DNA from: GCA-2718815 sp963578105
GTDB taxonomy: Bacteria > Planctomycetota > Planctomycetia > Pirellulales > Pirellulaceae
Direction of reading: 5' to 3'
Length of the DNA: 64,000 bases
NCBI GenBank assembly: GCA_963578105.1
Contig: CAUZBP010000016.1
Location: forward strand, 1-64,000
In this document: piece after piece, positions 1-8,808 of the stretch
How positions within the stretch are numbered: the stretch's first letter is position 1
Layout: every line of letters begins with the position of its first letter
Position numbers and translations under genes: made by a program
The notes under the pieces: model-generated
What the model saw: the letters and a program-made list of their open reading frames with translations, nothing else
Database searches by the model: none
Told to the model about the DNA's origin: nothing

Positions 1-64
1 CCAAGAGGGTGTCGTGGCCGCCAAACCCCGCTGAGTTCTGCCGGACAAGGCGCTCACGGTTTTT

Positions 65-1129
65 TCAGGTCCTGGTTTGGCTCAAATTCTCCGAACGTCC
101 GGGCAACTCTGCCCGCCACTGTCCCGTCGCCGACAGATAAATCACGGCCATTAACAAGGAGTTGTAGCCCATGATGAAAATGAATCCTAAACCACAGGTG
201 AATACTACAAGTACTACCATCACCCCACCAACAACAAGCCGGATCAAAAATGTAGTGAGCTTGTTACCATGCATGTGACGGATCGAGTTCCAGACGGATT
301 CCAGCACGCCATTTCCCTGATCAATGATGAAAAAATTGGCAATCAGAATGCCATAGAAATAGATCACACCGAACACGATGGCCGGAATGAACAGGACGCC
401 AGAGAAGATTGTTCCAATCAGCACGGCCGTCTCGTCCTGCGTGACGCCTGCAATGCTGACGGGCAGGGCGCATACGACAATGGCCACGAATACAACGACA
501 ATCACGAGACACTGAAGACGGAAGACTCGCCAGAAATAGGGCCCAACCTTCCACATAGATCCTAAGGGCGAAGGATGTTTACGCAAAAGGTTCAAAGCGA
601 ATAACACCGTCATGCAGTTTGTAAATGACCCCACCAAAACACTCCAAACCAACGATGCCATTTGAATCACAATGACCACTGCACCCGCACCCGCTGCTGC
701 TAACAGTCCGGTCACAACTGTGCTGATAAACCAGGCGGCGGCATGAACTCCAACCAGACAAAATGTAAAGAGTACACAGGTTCCCAGTTGCGCAGAAAAC
801 CGCTCCCACGTCCGCGAAAGTGTTTCGCCAAAATCAATCGGAGTGGGTTGCAGCGTTCCTTCACCGGCTGAGAAACCTGTTTCCGTAGAAGACGGTTCAA
901 AAGCGGGTGCCCGGTTCGGATTGGCCACCGGGCCACCGGGCACCGCTTCAAAAGAACCTGACCCTGGGGAACCAGCGCCACCCGAGTTTACTGCCACCGA
1001 AGAAGGGGCAATTGCTGAAGGTACCGTCTGGATTTGACCGCACTCGGGACACCGGGCTTGTTTTCCAGCGGTATCGTCTGCCGTCCGCAGCAACCGTTGG
1101 CAGCCACTACAAGGAAATTCAATGGGCAC
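65..1129 (-). CDS. Zinc-ribbon membrane protein, function unknown
   Basis: The N-terminus carries a four-cysteine zinc ribbon (C7, C10, C27, C30) of the kind that heads many planctomycete membrane proteins. A low-complexity Gly/Pro/Ser linker (about 35-95) follows, then about 250 residues with five or six hydrophobic segments, resembling multi-pass bacterial families such as DUF4013 or YciC-like proteins. It should sit in the cytoplasmic membrane with the ribbon inside. The start is GTG at 1127-1129, supported by AAAGGAG about 10 bases upstream; no ATG lies nearby. It is transcribed divergently from the helicase gene to its right and appears to be a single gene. No catalytic motif is visible, so the role is not assigned. 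Confidence 0.75.
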   Translation of the reverse strand: MPIEFPCSGCQRLLRTADDTAGKQARCPECGQIQTVPSAIAPSSVAVNSGGAGSPGSGSFEAVPGGPVANPNRAPAFEPSSTETGFSAGEGTLQPTPIDFGETLSRTWERFSAQLGTCVLFTFCLVGVHAAAWFISTVVTGLLAAAGAGAVVIVIQMASLVWSVLVGSFTNCMTVLFALNLLRKHPSPLGSMWKVGPYFWRVFRLQCLVIVVVFVAIVVCALPVSIAGVTQDETAVLIGTIFSGVLFIPAIVFGVIYFYGILIANFFIIDQGNGVLESVWNSIRHMHGNKLTTFLIRLVVGGVMVVLVVFTCGLGFIFIMGYNSLLMAVIYLSATGQWRAELPGRSENLSQTRT

Positions 1130-1482
1130 TGAAAATCGTCTCCTTTACACCGCTGCCATCATAGACCGAGTGCCGCGAATTTGCCACCTGAGTATTCGGA
1201 TCCTGGCTTTTACCAACAGTGCAAAAAGAACGGTTTGCGTTGCCTTGCAAAGCTGGTACGCTGACTGCCCTCGCAAACAAGTTGCGAATTCCGTCCGCCG
1301 GTCGTCACCAGCCTGTCACCCAGCGCACACCTCTGACACTGACTCGTGAAAAGGCACCGGGTTTGTGTTTCCCAGGTCTGCCAAACATACCCGCAACTCG
1401 GCCGGGAAAAAAAGAAAATGGCATTTTGAAGCTGTCTCACCTTGTTGTTCGTTTCCCAGTCCCCAGACCTCCGTAGGACTCG
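1130..1482. other. Divergent intergenic region
   Basis: This 353-base gap separates the divergent zinc-ribbon gene and dinG-like helicase, so it must hold the promoters of both. Apart from the Shine-Dalgarno of the left gene next to position 1140 I see no convincing promoter, RNA or small gene; the open frames across it lack recognisable composition. Confidence 0.4.
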
Positions 1483-3510
1483 ATGTCACACCAATCTCTG
1501 ACGGCTAGCGACATTCTGGGACCGGACGGACGCCTTGCAGCGCGCCTGGACAATTATGAACAGCGCCCTCAACAGTTGGAGATGGCCACTGCCGTGTCGC
1601 AGGCAATGGATCAACGGCGACACCTGATTGTTGAAGCAGGAACGGGCGTCGGAAAAAGTTTTGCTTATTTGGTTCCCGCCATCCTGCAAACCACAAACCC
1701 GCGTGCCCCGGAGGAAACAGACAATCAGCGGCGGGTGGTGATTTCGACTCATACAATCAGTCTTCAGGAACAGTTGATGTTCAAGGACTTGCCATTATTG
1801 AACAGTGTCATCCCCCGCGAGTTTACCTCCGTGCTCGTCAAAGGTCGCCGTAATTACCTCAGTCAGCGCCGGCTTAAAAACGCGACGGCGCGGGCGGGGA
1901 GCCTGTTTCACGACAATCAGCAGATTCAAACCTTGCAGAAAATCAGTAACTGGACCCGGGGCTCAGCCGATGGATCGCTCAGTGATCTTGACTTTCGGCC
2001 GGCCAATGACGTGTGGGACGAAGTCGCCAGTGACAGCGGTAACTGCATGGGTAACAGCTGCGACACCCATAACGAATGTTTTTATTACAAAGCCCGAAGA
2101 CGCACTCAGCATGCACAGATTCTTGTGGTCAATCACGCCCTCTTCTTCAGTGATCTGGCGCTCCGCCGTGCCAATGTCAAATTGATTCCGGACTATGACA
2201 CGGTCATCTTGGATGAAGCTCATACCATCGAGTCGGTGGCGGCCGACCATTTCGGACTCAACGTCACCTCGGGACAAATTGATTATTCGTTGAACAAACT
2301 TTACAACGATCGCACCAACAAGGGATTACTGGTTCACAATCAGTTGGCAGCAGCCCAGAGCCAGGTTCTCAAGTGCCGATTCGCTTCCCAGGACCTGTTC
2401 GCAGACGTCAGCAACTGGCTCCTGGACCAGCAGTCATCGAACGGGCGTGTTCGCACGCCCGAAATCGTCCCCAACCCGTTAAGCCCTGAACTCTGCACCC
2501 TGGCACGCATGGTCCGACAGCAAAGCGGCGGTGTGCAAGAGGTTTCCGAGAGACAAGATTTTGTTGCGGCAGCCGATCGCCTGGAGGCGCTGGCCGGTGA
2601 GATCGAAAATTGGCGGTCCCAGTCCCTGCCGGACGCTGTGTATTGGGTTGAACGTTCTGCATCCGGGCGCGGGGAAGCACGAATTAAACTGGCAGCGGCC
2701 CCGATCGACCTGGGATCCGCCTTGCGCAAGGAGTTGTTCGAGGTTGTGCCCACGGTAGTCATGACCAGTGCCACACTTTCGGTGGGGCGCGAGCCAGCTT
2801 TCGATTTTTTCAAATCCCGGGTCGGACTGACACATTCCAACGAACTTCGGCTGGGCAGTCCGTTCGACTTTACACGCCAGGTGCGTGTTATCGTTGTGCA
2901 CGACATGCCCGATCCGGCCCAGATGCAAGAGGACTACCTCCGGTCGGCCACCAACATGATCCGGCGTTACGTGGGCCGCACCGACGGACATGCCTTTGTA
3001 CTGTTTACCAGCTACGAGATGCTGCGCCACGTTGCCAAAGTGCTGACTCCTTGGCTAGCCCAACGCAACTTGGCACTTTTGAGCCAGGCAGACGAACTGC
3101 CACGGCACCAGATGCTGGAGCGATTTAAACAAAATCCGCGGTCCGTCCTGCTAGGTACTGACAGCTTTTGGCAGGGGGTCGATGTTCCCGGCGACGCGTT
3201 GCAAAACGTCATCATCACGCGTTTACCATTTAGCGTGCCTGACCACCCGCTCCTCGAAGCCCGTCTGGAAGCCATCCGCACCGCCGGTGGCAACCCATTC
3301 CTCGACTATCAGTTGCCAGAGGCGATCATCAAGTTGAGGCAGGGATTCGGACGTTTGATCCGTACGCAACAAGACCGGGGAATCGTCGTGATCCTCGACC
3401 CACGCATCAAAACCAAACGTTATGGATCACTTTTCCTGGATTCACTGCCAGACTGTGAAATCATCGAAGAAAGTGTCGCCCCCGACGAAAGCGACGTGCA
3501 CGAGTCGTAA
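1483..3510 (+). CDS. dinG: DinG/YoaA-family ATP-dependent DNA helicase (XPD-like)
   Basis: Superfamily 2 XPD-like helicase. Visible motifs are Walker A (EAGTGVGKS, about residues 50-58), a motif Ia region (STHTISLQEQL), the Walker B box D244-E-A-H247, the SAT motif in the middle and the C-terminal arginine-rich motif VI (QGFGRLIRTQQDRG). Three cysteines of the iron-sulfur domain are present at C188, C193 and C199. The usual first ligand, the Cys of an NYLC motif, is replaced by serine (S127 in NYLSQRRL). Family members unwind DNA 5' to 3' in repair or resolve R-loops and D-loops. Length (675) is normal for the family. It stands alone, with the start at the first ATG. Confidence 0.9.
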   Translation: MSHQSLTASDILGPDGRLAARLDNYEQRPQQLEMATAVSQAMDQRRHLIVEAGTGVGKSFAYLVPAILQTTNPRAPEETDNQRRVVISTHTISLQEQLMFKDLPLLNSVIPREFTSVLVKGRRNYLSQRRLKNATARAGSLFHDNQQIQTLQKISNWTRGSADGSLSDLDFRPANDVWDEVASDSGNCMGNSCDTHNECFYYKARRRTQHAQILVVNHALFFSDLALRRANVKLIPDYDTVILDEAHTIESVAADHFGLNVTSGQIDYSLNKLYNDRTNKGLLVHNQLAAAQSQVLKCRFASQDLFADVSNWLLDQQSSNGRVRTPEIVPNPLSPELCTLARMVRQQSGGVQEVSERQDFVAAADRLEALAGEIENWRSQSLPDAVYWVERSASGRGEARIKLAAAPIDLGSALRKELFEVVPTVVMTSATLSVGREPAFDFFKSRVGLTHSNELRLGSPFDFTRQVRVIVVHDMPDPAQMQEDYLRSATNMIRRYVGRTDGHAFVLFTSYEMLRHVAKVLTPWLAQRNLALLSQADELPRHQMLERFKQNPRSVLLGTDSFWQGVDVPGDALQNVIITRLPFSVPDHPLLEARLEAIRTAGGNPFLDYQLPEAIIKLRQGFGRLIRTQQDRGIVVILDPRIKTKRYGSLFLDSLPDCEIIEESVAPDESDVHES

Positions 3511-3627
3511 TGGGACAGCAACAGGCATGTTGCCTTTCCGTTTCAAACTTGACCCGACCCATCGACGGCAGACCGATGAACGCTTACCTGCTGGTAAACC
3601 AGATCTTTCTGAACACCGCCGCCCGTT

Positions 3628-3828
3628 CTAAAGCCACTTGCGTTTTTTAACAATCTGTGGATAGACGTCGTTTGCCCACTGCCACTGTCCGGAACTGGCT
3701 TGCAGGATCTGATGATCGATTCCGATCCGTTTCTCTTGCTGCCACTGGTCCATCTCTTGTTTCGAGATCGGACCGTAGATGGCTCCGGTATCGGTTTGCA
3801 GATACCACTCGTCCTTCTCTTGGCTCAC
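3628..3828 (-). CDS. Small GYF_2 (DUF4339) domain protein
   Basis: This 66-residue protein consists almost entirely of one GYF_2 domain. The diagnostic residues are the N-terminal WYLQ, the YGP turn (IYGPISKQEMDQW), and the distal SGQWQWANDVYP segment. Such domains are thought to be small protein-interaction modules and are common in planctomycetes, usually attached to membrane proteins; here the domain stands alone. The start is GTG, strongly supported by GGGAGG six bases upstream. It is transcribed toward the helicase gene (convergent). No transmembrane segment is present, so a cytoplasmic adaptor role is an inference. Confidence 0.75.
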   Translation of the reverse strand: MSQEKDEWYLQTDTGAIYGPISKQEMDQWQQEKRIGIDHQILQASSGQWQWANDVYPQIVKKRKWL

Positions 3829-4202
3829 GGCATCCTCCCAACAGGTTTTCGCAGATCCAGTGGCCCGCTCATCACATCAGCCGGCCGATCGCCGGCGGCC
3901 TTGGATTCGCGGTCCAATCCTGCCATTCCTGAAAAGGATTTTAATGAAGATCCGTTCTGACAGGAAGTGAGTGCCGGATGCACCTGAAAATTCCCCAAAC
4001 CTTATCTGCAGATGGTCACCATCCGGTTGACCCGTGGTTCCAGCAACCGTTTCAAAGTAATTCTACTGCTGGCTGGTTCACACCACACTCCGGCAACAAA
4101 TCCAAAAGTCCGGTCCGTCCCAGGGAAACAATCAGCCGGAAGCGTACCCGGGACCGTACCGAATGAGTTGCAGACCCAGGACCTTCCGCTTACAGTAGGG
4201 GA
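3829..4202. other. Intergenic region before hisF
   Basis: The 374 bases lie between the divergent GYF_2 gene and hisF. I see no RNA motif, repeat or credible small gene; short open frames here have no domain or composition that supports them. Confidence 0.35.
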
Positions 4203-4970
4203 ATGTTGGCAAAACGCGTGATTCCCTGCCTGGATGTCGATCGCGGACGAGTGGTCAAAGGCACCAACTTCGTGAACCTGCGCGACGCGGGTGATCCGGT
4301 GGAAGTTGCAGCCGGTTACGAACGAGAGGGTGCTGATGAACTGGTCTTTTTGGACATCGCCGCAAGCCACGAAGGACGAGACATCATGCTGGAAGTGGTA
4401 CGGCGGACAGCAGAACAAGTGTTCATGCCGCTGACAGTTGGTGGCGGAATACGGACCCTGGAAGACATTCGCGCGTTGCTCAACGCGGGCAGCGATAAAG
4501 TATCGATTAATTCGGCTGCCTGTCGTACTCCGGAGTTAGTGCAACAAGCGGCCCGCCGGTTTGGCAGTCAATGCATCGTCGTCAACATTGATCCCAAACG
4601 AGTCCAGAAAAACGGAATGGAGAAATGGGAGGTTCATATTAACGGGGGGCGCATTGGCACGGGATTGGAAGCTGTCCCGTGGGCGCGTCGTGTGGAACAA
4701 CTGGGTGCGGGTGAAATCGTCTTGACCAGCATGGACTGTGATGGAACCAAAGATGGTTATGATTTGGAAATCACATCTGCAGTGAGCCAGGCTGTGTCGA
4801 TCCCTGTCGTCGCCAGTGGCGGAGCCGGATGTCCCGAGCATTTGGCAGAAGCGATTTCAAAAGGCCATGCCGATGCGGCATTGGCCGCCAGTATTTTTCA
4901 CTTTGGGGAATATACGATCCGAACAACCAAGGAAATCATGGCGGCACATGGGATACCAGTGCGCTTATAA
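4203..4970 (+). CDS. hisF: Imidazole glycerol phosphate synthase cyclase subunit HisF
   Basis: HisF pairs with the glutaminase HisH to convert PRFAR plus ammonia into imidazole glycerol phosphate and AICAR in histidine biosynthesis. The protein is a standard 255-residue (beta/alpha)8 barrel. The two catalytic aspartates are in place: D11 (PCLDVD) and D130 (NIDPKR). The phosphate-binding loops are also visible (LTVGGGIRT, and ASGGAG near the C-terminus), as is the characteristic TSMDCDGTKDGYD segment. The gene is not next to other his genes; hisI and hisG lie 12-14 kb away and hisH is not in the window. Confidence 0.97.
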   Translation: MLAKRVIPCLDVDRGRVVKGTNFVNLRDAGDPVEVAAGYEREGADELVFLDIAASHEGRDIMLEVVRRTAEQVFMPLTVGGGIRTLEDIRALLNAGSDKVSINSAACRTPELVQQAARRFGSQCIVVNIDPKRVQKNGMEKWEVHINGGRIGTGLEAVPWARRVEQLGAGEIVLTSMDCDGTKDGYDLEITSAVSQAVSIPVVASGGAGCPEHLAEAISKGHADAALAASIFHFGEYTIRTTKEIMAAHGIPVRL

Positions 4971-5144
4971 AATTGAAATCACACTGTGTGCACGGCAAGG
5001 ACAAGATGAACGAGAGTGCAAATCAAAAATACGACCTACCAGCTGACTTGCAATTCCCTACAATAGAAACTCCATTTCTAAAAGACCACACATAATGCAT
5101 CGAAGGTTCCGCAAACTCCTTGCGGTCATTTGAAGGAAGACTCA

Positions 5145-6314
5145 ATGTCTAAGGACAACTCAGAATCGGGCGCTGACATTCCATCTGATGTCACACGATT
5201 TTCCGGACGCTCCGGAGATCTGGAAGTCGATAAGATGTTCCGGGCATGTTGCAAACTCAAAGGCAGTGACCTGCACATGAAAGCGGGGCAGCCGCCGATG
5301 GTCCGCATCGCCGGTTCGCTCCGCCCTCTCAATCGGCCCGCGATCGAAGACAAGGAAATGGCCGCCTTACTGTTTCCGTTGCTTGACGAATTCCACCGCA
5401 ACATCTTCGACGACACTGGAGGTGCCGATTTAGCTCACTCGATCGATTACGAAGGGACTCGTGTTCGATTTCGCGTGAATGTTCTACAACAGATGGGGCA
5501 TATCGGACTGGTTGCACGGCGTGTTGAAAATTTTATTCCAGATTTTGAGGGTCTGCACCTCCCACCGGTGATGGAGGATTTGTGCAAACACTACCAGGGC
5601 ATGGTCCTGCTGGCAGGTCCCACTGGTTCGGGCAAGACAACCACAATTGCATCCATGTTGAACTGGATCAATCGCAATTATCGAAAACACATTCTGACTC
5701 TCGAAGACCCTATCGAATTCGTGTTTAAAGATGACAAGTGCCTGATCAACCAGCGAGAGATCGGAATTGATGTAAAAAATTTTTCCATCGGGTTGAAACA
5801 TGCCGTGCGAGAAGATCCTGATGTGATGCTGGTAGGTGAAATGCGTGACTATGAAACATTCATGACTGCCATTCAGGCGGCGGAAACGGGGCACTTGGTT
5901 TTTGGTACCATTCATGCCTCCAGTGCATCCTCGACGATTGGGCGCATCCTGGACCTCTTTCCAGAAGAAATGCACGCCACGATTCGCAATGCAATCGCTT
6001 TCAACATGAAAGGAATCATCGCACAGAAACTGTTGCCATCGATCAAAGAAGGAGTCGCTCGAGTGCCATGCGTCGAGATCATGACCTTTACTTCGATGAT
6101 GGTAAAACTCATCGTGGAACAGCAGGATGTAAAGATTCCTGATGCCATCCGCATCGGCAAAGATGATGGAATGCAAGATTTCACCATGAGTCTGAAACAA
6201 TTAATCAATGATGATTTGATCGATCGGGCAACTGCCTTCGAAGTTGCGCCGAACGTCGAAGCTCTGAAAATGGCTCTTAAGGGTATCGAAGTCAAACAGC
6301 CCGGTATCCTCTAG
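5145..6314 (+). CDS. pilT: PilT-like type IV pilus retraction ATPase
   Basis: Hexameric secretion-type ATPase of the PilT class. From the ATG at 5145 it is 389 residues. It shows an intact Walker A (GPTGSGKT, 158-165), an Asp box (TLEDPIEF), a Walker B with the PilT signature DVMLVGEMRD (from about 226) and a His box (GHLVFGTIHASSAS). The N-terminal PAS-like part has the SDLHMKAGQPPMVR motif. A TTG 15 bases upstream keeps the frame open, but the ATG has GAAGGA 7-12 bases before it and is preferred. In type IV pili PilT depolymerises the fibre. Here it leads a four-gene operon that lacks pilB, pilC or a pilin, so the substrate machine is unclear. Confidence 0.9.
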   Translation: MSKDNSESGADIPSDVTRFSGRSGDLEVDKMFRACCKLKGSDLHMKAGQPPMVRIAGSLRPLNRPAIEDKEMAALLFPLLDEFHRNIFDDTGGADLAHSIDYEGTRVRFRVNVLQQMGHIGLVARRVENFIPDFEGLHLPPVMEDLCKHYQGMVLLAGPTGSGKTTTIASMLNWINRNYRKHILTLEDPIEFVFKDDKCLINQREIGIDVKNFSIGLKHAVREDPDVMLVGEMRDYETFMTAIQAAETGHLVFGTIHASSASSTIGRILDLFPEEMHATIRNAIAFNMKGIIAQKLLPSIKEGVARVPCVEIMTFTSMMVKLIVEQQDVKIPDAIRIGKDDGMQDFTMSLKQLINDDLIDRATAFEVAPNVEALKMALKGIEVKQPGIL

Positions 6315-6333
6315 CCAGCCTGAATTCCATCTT

Positions 6334-8190
6334 ATGACCCGTCTAGCTGTTATCGATCAAACGTCTGGCGCGAAGGCCACGCCTTCAACCTTGAAAACTG
6401 ACATGATCGTGGCGCTACTTCTGTTTTCCCTCTTCGCTTGCCTGGCACCCGAGGCCCTGGCTCAAGGAGCTGGTGATACTGCGAACTCCGCAACGGGAAT
6501 AGCCAACCCATCGAATTTGTCCCAGGAAGCCGTTCCGGTTACTCCAGCAAAACCAGTGAAATTCTCGCGCGGTGCGGGTGGTCAACTGAGCATCTTGAAA
6601 CTGGTGCTCCTGTTGCTGATCTTCTTTCCTTGGATCTACACGGCAAATTGGATCAATCAAGACTGCGATTTCTCCCACATGTCGCATGTGGTCTGGAACA
6701 TGATTTTCGTGTTTCCTTTTCTGCTGGCGATGATCCTGGCCCTCGTCATTCCCTTTTTTATCGCAGGTTTCTTTCTGCCGCTGCTGTCCTATCTTATCCC
6801 GACGTTCGTCTACGTGGTTCAGCGGAACGCCAGGGTCGGCAAGGCAGATCGAGTACTGACGGTTGCCCATATCGTCGCGGTGCTGTCGGGAAAGCCCACA
6901 CGTAAAGCGGCCCTCGCCGACAAAGAAAAAGGTCCGCCGATCGGCCTGATCAGCATGGGAGCTGGCAATGATCTGGATAACAAGGCGAATTTGTTGGGGG
7001 CCAGGCAATCACCCGGATTTTTTAGTGCCCGTGAATTGCTGTACGACGCCCTCGACCGCCGCAGTGAAAAAATCATGTTGGATTACTCCCAAGAATCGGT
7101 ATCGGTTCGTTATGAAATCGATGGGGTCTGGCACGATGCCGGGGGGCATGAACGCGATTCAAGTGATCTCATGCTGGCGGTGCTGAAGCAAATCGCCAAT
7201 TTAAACAGCGAAGACCGGCGTTCACGCCAAGTCGGTCAATTCGGAACGACGTATAAGAGAAAAAAACAAACCTGGAATTTTCTGAGCCAGGGAACGAAAA
7301 CGGGGGAACGGGCAGTATTTCAGCTGGACTTGGGGAAAACCCCAACCCTGACACTGGACGAATTGGGCCTGCGTCCAAAGTTGAAAGAGTCACTGCGAGA
7401 GCTGTTAAATTATCCCGCCGGCATTATCCTCTTCTCGGCCCTGCCCGCAGGTGGTCTCACAACCACACTCAACGCTGCGCTGCGCGGTGCCGACCGGTAC
7501 ACCCGGCACTTCGTTACCTATGAAGATGAAACTCGACTGGAACCCGAAGTCGATAACGTGGAAGTGAACCGTTTAGATTTCTCCAACGAAAAAACATCCA
7601 TCGAAAAGTTAACCCGATTGATGCGGACCGAGCCTAATGTCGTACTGGCCCCTCACGTGTCAGATGCCAACGTCATCGAACTCCTTTGTCACCACGCCAA
7701 CGACGAGAAGCTCGTCATCTGCACGATTCGCGCCAAGGAAGCGGCCGAAGCACTGCTGAGGGTACTGATGTTGAAGGTCTCGGCAGAAGAATTTTCCCCG
7801 GTCATCAAGGCCGTCGTAAACCAACGACTCATCCGCAAGCTGTGCGACGAGTGCAAAGAATCTTATAATCCTCCTCCGGACCTGATAACTAAGTTGGGCC
7901 TTCCCGCAGAACGTGTCTATACGTTCTATCGAGAACCCCAAGAACGGAGTGACGACGAAGAAGTCTGCTCCAAATGCGGTGGTATCGGTTATCGAGGACG
8001 AACCTCCGTTTTTGAAATCCTGAAGGTCGGTGAAAAAATTCGCGAAGCCCTCGTCAAACAACCCAAGCTGGAGGTCCTGCGCAAGGCTTCCAAACAGGAG
8101 GGGAATCGATCGCTGCAGGAGGAGGGTATTATTATGGTGGCGCGCGGAACAACTTCCTTACAAGAACTTATGAGAATCCTGAAACAGTAA
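6334..8190 (+). CDS. Membrane-anchored GspE/PilB-like protein with degenerate ATPase site
   Basis: 618 residues. The N-terminus has a hydrophobic signal-like stretch (about 25-42) followed by two or three membrane spans (about 85-165). Residues from about 230 onward match the GspE/PilB assembly ATPase core, including the CxxC...CxxC zinc motif (LCDEC and CSKCGG) and the GYRGRTSVFEIL segment. The nucleotide site is destroyed. The Walker A position reads A369-L-P-A-G-G-L375-T-T, with Leu where Lys is required. The Walker B segment reads VVLAPHVSD, with His in place of the catalytic Glu. The His box has lost its histidines. It is therefore probably a non-hydrolysing paralogue that may dock onto a partner ATPase such as the PilT encoded 20 bases upstream. 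Confidence 0.8.
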   Translation: MTRLAVIDQTSGAKATPSTLKTDMIVALLLFSLFACLAPEALAQGAGDTANSATGIANPSNLSQEAVPVTPAKPVKFSRGAGGQLSILKLVLLLLIFFPWIYTANWINQDCDFSHMSHVVWNMIFVFPFLLAMILALVIPFFIAGFFLPLLSYLIPTFVYVVQRNARVGKADRVLTVAHIVAVLSGKPTRKAALADKEKGPPIGLISMGAGNDLDNKANLLGARQSPGFFSARELLYDALDRRSEKIMLDYSQESVSVRYEIDGVWHDAGGHERDSSDLMLAVLKQIANLNSEDRRSRQVGQFGTTYKRKKQTWNFLSQGTKTGERAVFQLDLGKTPTLTLDELGLRPKLKESLRELLNYPAGIILFSALPAGGLTTTLNAALRGADRYTRHFVTYEDETRLEPEVDNVEVNRLDFSNEKTSIEKLTRLMRTEPNVVLAPHVSDANVIELLCHHANDEKLVICTIRAKEAAEALLRVLMLKVSAEEFSPVIKAVVNQRLIRKLCDECKESYNPPPDLITKLGLPAERVYTFYREPQERSDDEEVCSKCGGIGYRGRTSVFEILKVGEKIREALVKQPKLEVLRKASKQEGNRSLQEEGIIMVARGTTSLQELMRILKQ

Positions 8191-8196
8191 TTTTCC

Positions 8197-8808
8197 ATGA
8201 TTGTTTTATTTTTACTTGTGATCTTCCTCGTCTGTCTCAGCCTCGTTTGGTTTCAAGGGCTTTGGGGAGCCGCCATTGCCTTGTTGAATTCCATCTTCGC
8301 CGGCCTGATTGCTATGGACTTCTTTCCAGTCCTGGCAGAATTACTGGAATCGTCTCTTCCTTCATACGGTTATTTCTGGGACTTTCTTTGTTTCTGGTTG
8401 CTGTTTGCAGTGGTCTTTTTCATCCTTCGCTCGGTGGCCAATCTTCTCTCTCAATATCAGGTGCGTTTCAAAACACCCGTAGAAATGGCAGGCCGATCCG
8501 TGCTGGCACTACTCACTGCCTGGATCATGGTCTGTATTGTCTGCTTTTCGTTACACATTGCTCCGTTACCTGTCAACTCTTTCGGGGGATCATTTCAAAA
8601 GCAGGAGGGTTCGAATGATCTCCTGGGGGTGGCGCCTGATAAGCAGTGGCTCTCCCTGGTCCATTCCTGTTCTCTCGGATCGCTATCTACCTTGTCCGGT
8701 GGAAATCAATTTAATTCGCCAACCCAATTCATCAAGAATTACCGCCTGCGCAGAAAGGATCTCGAGACATTGCAAGCTGAAACGGACAGTTATATCAAGA
8801 AGCGGTGA
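8197..8808 (+). CDS. CvpA-family membrane protein
   Basis: This 203-residue protein has four hydrophobic segments in its first 130 residues. The layout is typical of the CvpA (colicin V production) family: an N-terminal span, a short Gly-containing turn (WFQGLWGAA), a second span and a longer C-terminal pair, with AGRSVLALL before the last. CvpA proteins are inner-membrane proteins of poorly defined function, linked to envelope homeostasis. The gene begins 6 bases after the degenerate ATPase gene and its TGA overlaps the next ATG, so translation within the operon is likely coupled. Confidence 0.7.
   Translation: MIVLFLLVIFLVCLSLVWFQGLWGAAIALLNSIFAGLIAMDFFPVLAELLESSLPSYGYFWDFLCFWLLFAVVFFILRSVANLLSQYQVRFKTPVEMAGRSVLALLTAWIMVCIVCFSLHIAPLPVNSFGGSFQKQEGSNDLLGVAPDKQWLSLVHSCSLGSLSTLSGGNQFNSPTQFIKNYRLRRKDLETLQAETDSYIKKR

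Noticed and set aside
5484..6200. 238-codon minus-strand frame
   Set aside because: Antisense to the pilT-like gene, whose ATPase motifs are all conserved.
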